Shown here in pieces: positions 60,457 to 64,000 of a stretch of DNA of 64,000 nucleotides; the first letter of the stretch is position 1, and each line of letters begins with the position of its first letter. Origin of the DNA: Puia dinghuensis. GTDB taxonomy: Bacteria > Bacteroidota > Bacteroidia > Chitinophagales > Chitinophagaceae. Both the position numbers and the translations under genes were made by a program. Location of the stretch: positions 868,001-932,000 of the forward strand of contig NZ_BMJC01000002.1 in the NCBI RefSeq assembly GCF_014642875.1, written 5' to 3'. The notes beneath the pieces were generated by a model. The model searched no databases and was not told where the DNA came from. It saw only the letters and a program-made list of their open reading frames with translations.

Positions 60457-61536
60457 TTATTTTAGTGAATTCCCGTAGCCCACCAGCCACACCGATAACA
60501 GGATGGCCAGGATGCCCAACAGGATGGTAGTTCTTGTTTTTTTGCTCACCCCTTTCCATTCTTTCAATGCAAACCCCCACATATTCGCCACGAGAATGAT
60601 AAAGGCCATATGCAGGATCCAACTGCTTGCGCCGTTGCCCAGCCGGCTCTCGCCCATCCCATAAAAAAAGAACTGTAAAAACCAGACGGTGCCGGCAAGT
60701 GCAGCAAAGAAATAATTATTCAGCCGGGGGGTCTTTTTATTGACGTAATCGCCAAATGATTTGTTGCGTGCGTTGAGGATCATACACCAGATGAAGTTTG
60801 TCGTCAGCCCGCCCCATAGCAGGACGACATAAGTGACGTTGTTACGGTAGAGGAATTCGGTCGTGGCGCCGGGATGGGATTGCTTCCAGAGATCGTTGGC
60901 CGTTTGAGCCATCGCGGAGCCGGCTTCTATGCCATAGTTGAAACAGGCGCTGAGAATACCAGATATGATACAAACGACAAGGCCTTTTACAAGATTGAAT
61001 TCTTTGATGCTTTCCTTTTTCTTTTCTTCCGGCAATTCGCGTTCTTTTAATACTCCCGCCCTGCCGCAGATATAGATGCCCAGCAGACAGAGGAGCACAC
61101 CCGCAAATATGATCCGCCCCCAATTAGTCGTCAGCAGTTGGTGCAGTGTCGTTTTGCCGGGAGTTGGTACAAAATTATAATAGATGGATGGAACCAGCGC
61201 GCCAAAGGCAGAGGTAAATCCAAGCAAAACCGAATTGCCAAGGGACATGCCCAGATAGCGCATCCCCAGCCCATACATCAGCCCGCCGATGCCCCAGAGG
61301 ACACCCCAGAAATACGTCCACCAGAAGGTAGCGCCGGATGCCTGTGCGATGATCTCCGTAAAATGGGGTACGGTGAGCCAGGCTGCCAGGGGCGGAATGA
61401 TGAGCCAGGAGAAGAGACCGCCGATGATCCAATAACTTTCCCAGGACCAGCCTTTCACCTTTTTATAGGGTATGTAGAAACTGCCTGACGCGAATCCGCC
61501 GATGAAATGGAAGAGGATGCCGAATGCTATTATCAT
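60457..61536 (-). CDS. rhaT: L-rhamnose/proton symporter
   Basis: A 359-residue transporter of the drug/metabolite superfamily with about ten membrane helices. Seen: FGILFHFIGGFASGSFYIPY, GGLMYGLGMRYLGMSLGNS, SGILSACFNYGIEAGSAMA and FFYGMGESRLGNGASSW; all match RhaT. It is the first gene of the rhamnose operon, moving L-rhamnose into the cytoplasm. A -7 box and a 17-bp operator-like palindrome lie just upstream. Confidence 0.95.
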   Translation of the reverse strand: MIIAFGILFHFIGGFASGSFYIPYKKVKGWSWESYWIIGGLFSWLIIPPLAAWLTVPHFTEIIAQASGATFWWTYFWGVLWGIGGLMYGLGMRYLGMSLGNSVLLGFTSAFGALVPSIYYNFVPTPGKTTLHQLLTTNWGRIIFAGVLLCLLGIYICGRAGVLKERELPEEKKKESIKEFNLVKGLVVCIISGILSACFNYGIEAGSAMAQTANDLWKQSHPGATTEFLYRNNVTYVVLLWGGLTTNFIWCMILNARNKSFGDYVNKKTPRLNNYFFAALAGTVWFLQFFFYGMGESRLGNGASSWILHMAFIILVANMWGFALKEWKGVSKKTRTTILLGILAILLSVWLVGYGNSLK

Positions 61537-61569
61537 GAATTCCAGTGATTTTCAATATGGCTGCGAATC

Positions 61570-61586
61570 ACCGGATGGCATCCGGT
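61570..61586. promoter_or_regulatory. 17-bp operator-like palindrome upstream of rhaT
   Basis: ACCGGATG-G-CATCCGGT: perfect 8-base arms with one base between, 34 bases before the rhaT ATG. The -7 box for rhaT lies at 61603-61610, so this site would be at the start of the transcript, where a repressor would block. The symmetry fits a LacI-like dimer site, and a GntR/LacI chimera is encoded at 45707-46738, but the site is not seen near other sugar genes here. Confidence 0.55.
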
Positions 61587-61602
61587 TATCCTTCAGAATC
61601 CT

Positions 61603-61610
61603 CAAATGTA
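61603..61610 (-). promoter_or_regulatory. -7 promoter box for rhaT operon
   Basis: On the minus strand this reads TACATTTG, an exact TAnnTTTG match, 66 bases before the rhaT start. No TTTG -33 box is seen. Further up, GTCATGC occurs twice ten bases apart (61632-61638, 61642-61648), a possible activator site. Confidence 0.45.
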
Positions 61611-61684
61611 AAACGGAATGCACGTTGAACCGTCATGCACTGTCATGCTTTTTGCCGCAGGAAATAAAACCAATTTTTTTAGTA

Positions 61685-61698
61685 TTATTGGCCAATAA
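61685..61698. promoter_or_regulatory. 14-bp palindrome upstream of the DUF1016 gene
   Basis: TTATTGGCCAATAA is perfectly self-complementary and lies 32 bases before the ATG at 61731, with the -7-like TATATTCG (61705-61712, one mismatch to TAnnTTTG) just downstream. Likely operator for that gene. Confidence 0.45.
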
Positions 61699-61730
61699 CT
61701 TTAGTATATTCGTTTTCTAAATCTTGTACT

Positions 61731-62741
61731 ATGGAAAAGGGGTATGTCGAGTTGATCTCGAATTTGAAAAAGAGTATTGTCCAAAGTCGATATGTAGCCG
61801 CAAAGTTGGTGAATAGGGAGCAATTAATGTTGTATTATAGGATCGGAGCCATGTTGTCTGAAAAGATAGGTGCAGAGAAATGGGGCGCGAAGGTGTTGGA
61901 GCGTATTGCAGAGGACTTGCAGAAGCAGCTGCCGGGCTTGAGAGGATTTTCGGCGACGAGATTAAAGATAATGAGGCAGTTCTACGAAACTTATCGTGAA
62001 ATTGGTCCGACAGTGTCGGACCAATTGCTGGAGAAAGGGTTTTGGAATATCAGTTTTTCACATCATATATTTTTGATTTCCAACTGCAAAACGATTAAAG
62101 AACGGCTCTTTTACATCGAAAAAGCAGCCTCCGAATTTTGGTCGTTTCGGACATTGGAACATCATGTTCATGCGAAGTTGTTCAAGAATCAGGGGAAACT
62201 ATCCAATAATTTCACTAAGACGATGCCGGAGAATCTGAAGGCGAATGCACTGGAAGTATTCAAAGACGAATATCTTTTTGACTTCGTAGCGTCAGACGAA
62301 TGTGATGAGAAAGTTTTTGAGGGGCAATTGGTATCTGATATCAGGAATATGATCATGACCCTTGGAAAGGGTTTTTGTTTTATCGGCAACCAATACCGGC
62401 TGGAGGTAGAAGAGGAAGAGTTCTTTGTCGATTTGCTGTTCTTTAACCGGCATCTGCAATGCCTGGTGGCGTTTGAACTGAAGCGTGGAAAATTCAAGCC
62501 GGAGTATGCGGGGCAGCTTAATTTTTATCTGAATGTACTGGATGAGAAGGTGAAGTTGCCGAATGAGAATCCCTCCATCGGCATTATCCTTTGCAAAGAG
62601 AAGAAGAACACCGTCGTCGAATTCGCGGTTAAGACGATTGACAAAGCTATGGGCGTAGCCACCTATCGAACGACGAAGGAGGTCCCTGCACAAATGAAGG
62701 GTATCCTCCCCGATGTTGCAGAAATGGCCAAATTGCTGTGA
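61731..62741 (+). CDS. DUF1016/YhcG-type PD-(D/E)XK nuclease-domain protein
   Basis: A 336-residue YhcG/DUF1016 protein. N-terminal DUF1016 helical domain (about 1-150; YVELISNLKKSIVQSRYVAA, FSATRLKIMRQFYETYREIG), then a C-terminal nuclease-like domain (about 185-330) with FFVDLLFFNRHLQCLVAFELKRG giving D...E-x-K and PSIGIILCKEK. Family members are found beside restriction-modification and defence genes. The codon use and the gap before it are clearly richer in A+T than neighbouring genes, a sign of transfer. It has its own palindrome upstream. No partner methylase is seen. Confidence 0.9.
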   Translation: MEKGYVELISNLKKSIVQSRYVAAKLVNREQLMLYYRIGAMLSEKIGAEKWGAKVLERIAEDLQKQLPGLRGFSATRLKIMRQFYETYREIGPTVSDQLLEKGFWNISFSHHIFLISNCKTIKERLFYIEKAASEFWSFRTLEHHVHAKLFKNQGKLSNNFTKTMPENLKANALEVFKDEYLFDFVASDECDEKVFEGQLVSDIRNMIMTLGKGFCFIGNQYRLEVEEEEFFVDLLFFNRHLQCLVAFELKRGKFKPEYAGQLNFYLNVLDEKVKLPNENPSIGIILCKEKKNTVVEFAVKTIDKAMGVATYRTTKEVPAQMKGILPDVAEMAKLL

Positions 62742-62752
62742 CACGGTGGCCG

Positions 62753-63187
62753 CTATGACACTATCTTCACGGCCTGGCGGGCGAGGAGCCGCCACTGGCC
62801 TTTTTCCTTGACCCAGATGAGGAGCACGGAGAGGTGGGCGCTGCCGGGCTTCCCGCCGTCGTTGGTGGTAGCAGTGAGAATGTGACGCACCCAGGCGGTG
62901 TTACCGGCCACCTTGATGGTTTGATTGGTGAGATCGATGGTGACGAAGTCGGAGGATTTGTTTAGCAGGGCTTCTTCGAAGGCGGCTTTGTCCTGGATGT
63001 TGCCGTTGGAATGCCCGTAGGTGAGCTCGTCGGTGACGAGGGCGTCGAGGGTGGCCTTGTCGGGATCGATAAGCGCCTTGCGAAGTGCTTCGACGGCGGA
63101 AGCTACGGCCTGTTCGTCTTTAGTCTGAGCAATGACGGGAACGACGGCGATGGACATTAACAGAGTGGATAAGAGCATGAGTCGCAT
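62753..63187 (-). CDS. Exported NTF2/SnoaL-like protein
   Basis: A 144-residue exported protein with signal peptide MRLMLLSTLLMSIAVVPVIAQ and a SnoaL/DUF4440-type fold: VEALRKALIDPDKATLDALV, ELTYGHSNGNIQDKAAFEEAL, and IWVKEKGQWRLLARQAVKI. Such proteins bind small hydrophobic ligands or act as isomerase-like enzymes. It lies downstream of the sugar porter on the same strand, with 54 bases between. Function unknown; start 63187 or 63178 possible. Confidence 0.82.
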   Translation of the reverse strand: MRLMLLSTLLMSIAVVPVIAQTKDEQAVASAVEALRKALIDPDKATLDALVTDELTYGHSNGNIQDKAAFEEALLNKSSDFVTIDLTNQTIKVAGNTAWVRHILTATTNDGGKPGSAHLSVLLIWVKEKGQWRLLARQAVKIVS

Positions 63188-63213
63188 ATTTTGAAGTTTT
63201 TTATCTAATTATT

Positions 63214-63243
63214 GGCCTTCGGCCGACGGGCCCGTGGCCCGTC
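63214..63243 (-). terminator. Double hairpin after sugar-porter stop
   Basis: Two adjoining hairpins follow the sugar-porter stop on the minus strand: arms GACGGGCC (63225-63232) and GGCCCGTC (63236-63243), perfect over 8 bases around CGT, and then GGCC-TTC-GGCC at 63214-63224. The first covers part of the stop codon. No long T run follows, so termination is likely but not sure; the second recurs at 56700-56710. Confidence 0.45.
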
Positions 63244-64000
63244 AGGAAATACCCAAATCTTTTTGAATCTCTTCGAGCGTACGGCCCCTGGTCTCGGGCA
63301 TGACGCGCCAGACAAAGATCAGCTGCAGGACCATCATCACGGCGAAGAAAATAAAAGGAATAAACCCACCATCGCCCTTCCCTTCGACGAGCAAGGGGAA
63401 GATGGAAGTGATGATGGCGGCCATGACCCAATGGGTGGTGCTTCCCAGCGAGACTCCCTGCGAACGGACGGAGTTGGGGAATATTTCCGAGATGAATACC
63501 CAGATGACAGCGCCCTGAGAGAAGGCGAAGAAAGCAATGAAGCCGATGAGGTAATACAGCAGGTTGCTGTTGCCCGTGGAGGAGCCTTTGAAAGTGAAAG
63601 CCGTAAGGGTGAGGAACAGGATCATGCCCAAAGACCCGATGATCAGAAGGGTCTTGCGGCCGAACTTATCGATCATGGTCATGGCCAGCAAGGTAAAGAC
63701 AAGGTTAGCTACGCCGATGTAAATAGGTTGGCTAAAGGATTGACTCTTATCGAAACCCGCCATTTGAAAGATGCGTGGCGCGTAGTATAGAATGGCATTG
63801 ATGCCCGACAACTGATTGAACATAGCCAGTAGCATGGCATAGAGAATGGGTTTGGCATAGCGGCGTTGAAACAGCGACTCGCGGTGTTCTTTAACCGAAT
63901 CCTGGATGGCGTTGACGGCGGCACTAAGATCGGTCTCGCCGAGGCGGGCGAGGATAGGCCGGGCGGCTCCTATGTTGTTGTTGAGGATCAACCAGCGGGG
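63242..64000 (-). CDS. MFS sugar porter, C-terminal part (cut by window edge)
   Basis: 252 residues of a sugar-porter family transporter continue past the window edge. The visible frame opens with PRWLILNNN, the PESPRWL motif after TM6, so the first six helices lie outside. Seen: FNQLSGINAILYYAPRIF, DKFGRKTLLIIG, AVIWVFISEIFPNSVRSQG and VMPETRGRTLEEIQKDLG, all textbook motifs of XylE/GLUT-type porters. The substrate is not known; a sugar such as arabinose or xylose is plausible. Confidence 0.93.
   Translation of the reverse strand, partial: PRWLILNNNIGAARPILARLGETDLSAAVNAIQDSVKEHRESLFQRRYAKPILYAMLLAMFNQLSGINAILYYAPRIFQMAGFDKSQSFSQPIYIGVANLVFTLLAMTMIDKFGRKTLLIIGSLGMILFLTLTAFTFKGSSTGNSNLLYYLIGFIAFFAFSQGAVIWVFISEIFPNSVRSQGVSLGSTTHWVMAAIITSIFPLLVEGKGDGGFIPFIFFAVMMVLQLIFVWRVMPETRGRTLEEIQKDLGIS

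Noticed and set aside
1-64000. CRISPR arrays, tRNA or rRNA genes, insertion sequences and prophage.
   Set aside because: I saw no regular repeat-spacer series, no transposase or integrase product and no cloverleaf or rRNA core; a covariance search would be needed to exclude small RNAs.

Overview
The window comes from a Bacteroidota chromosome, most likely a soil- or plant-type Chitinophagaceae relative. The signs are three SusC/SusD-type or TonB-linked outer-membrane systems, a propeller-type sensor kinase beside an AraC-type response regulator, a TonB receptor/DUF4249 pair, lipoproteins and signal peptides of Bacteroidota style, few Shine-Dalgarno-like leaders, and several TAnnTTTG -7 boxes. 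No rRNA, tRNA, CRISPR array, phage or insertion sequence was recognised. Gene density is high; many stops and starts overlap by 4 to 60 bases.

Layout. 52-7733: a SET-domain protein, an acidic small protein, a three-domain DNA ligase D (LigD), a membrane protein, a ClC chloride channel divergent from a four-cysteine Crp/Fnr regulator with a paired 20-bp operator-like repeat between them, a CHAD protein and an SRPBCC protein. 7917-21351: a zinc metalloprotease, a serine hydrolase plus GNAT acetyltransferase, a GH88 hydrolase, a large FAD/Fe-S 2-hydroxyacid dehydrogenase, an inward-rectifier-type K+ channel, an outer-membrane barrel and an Ntn-type hydrolase. 21537-34998: an arabinan utilisation locus (SusC, SusD, two GH43 enzymes, GH51) with a divergently encoded sensor/regulator that is split into two genes rather than fused. 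34976-40983: a NarL-type two-component pair, a small stress-like membrane cluster, a lone receiver protein and a sigma-54 activator. 40980-47811: DUF4249/TonB receptor, HAD phosphatase, Gfo/Idh oxidoreductase, a GntR/LacI-type chimeric regulator and a Ca-dependent PI-PLC-like protein. 48011-52596: a second SusC/SusD pair ending at a clear terminator. 52635-61536: an L-rhamnose operon. 61731-64000: a DUF1016 nuclease, an NTF2-like protein and the C-terminal half of a sugar porter cut by the window edge.

How it works together. The arabinan locus reads as a full chain: capture and import by SusC/SusD, cleavage by two endo-arabinanase-like GH43 enzymes, and release of arabinose by GH51. The rhamnose operon takes up L-rhamnose (RhaT), interconverts anomers (RhaM), isomerises (RhaI), phosphorylates (FGGY kinase), and splits and oxidises by the aldolase-dehydrogenase fusion to DHAP and L-lactate, which LutABC oxidises to pyruvate, all in one transcription unit.

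Less expected items: two short paralogous proteins resembling only region 2 of ECF sigma factors, each divergent from a minus-strand gene; a perfect 15-bp inverted repeat inside an apparent in-frame insertion in ligD; a perfect 20-bp inverted repeat upstream of 10895; and several operator-like palindromes.
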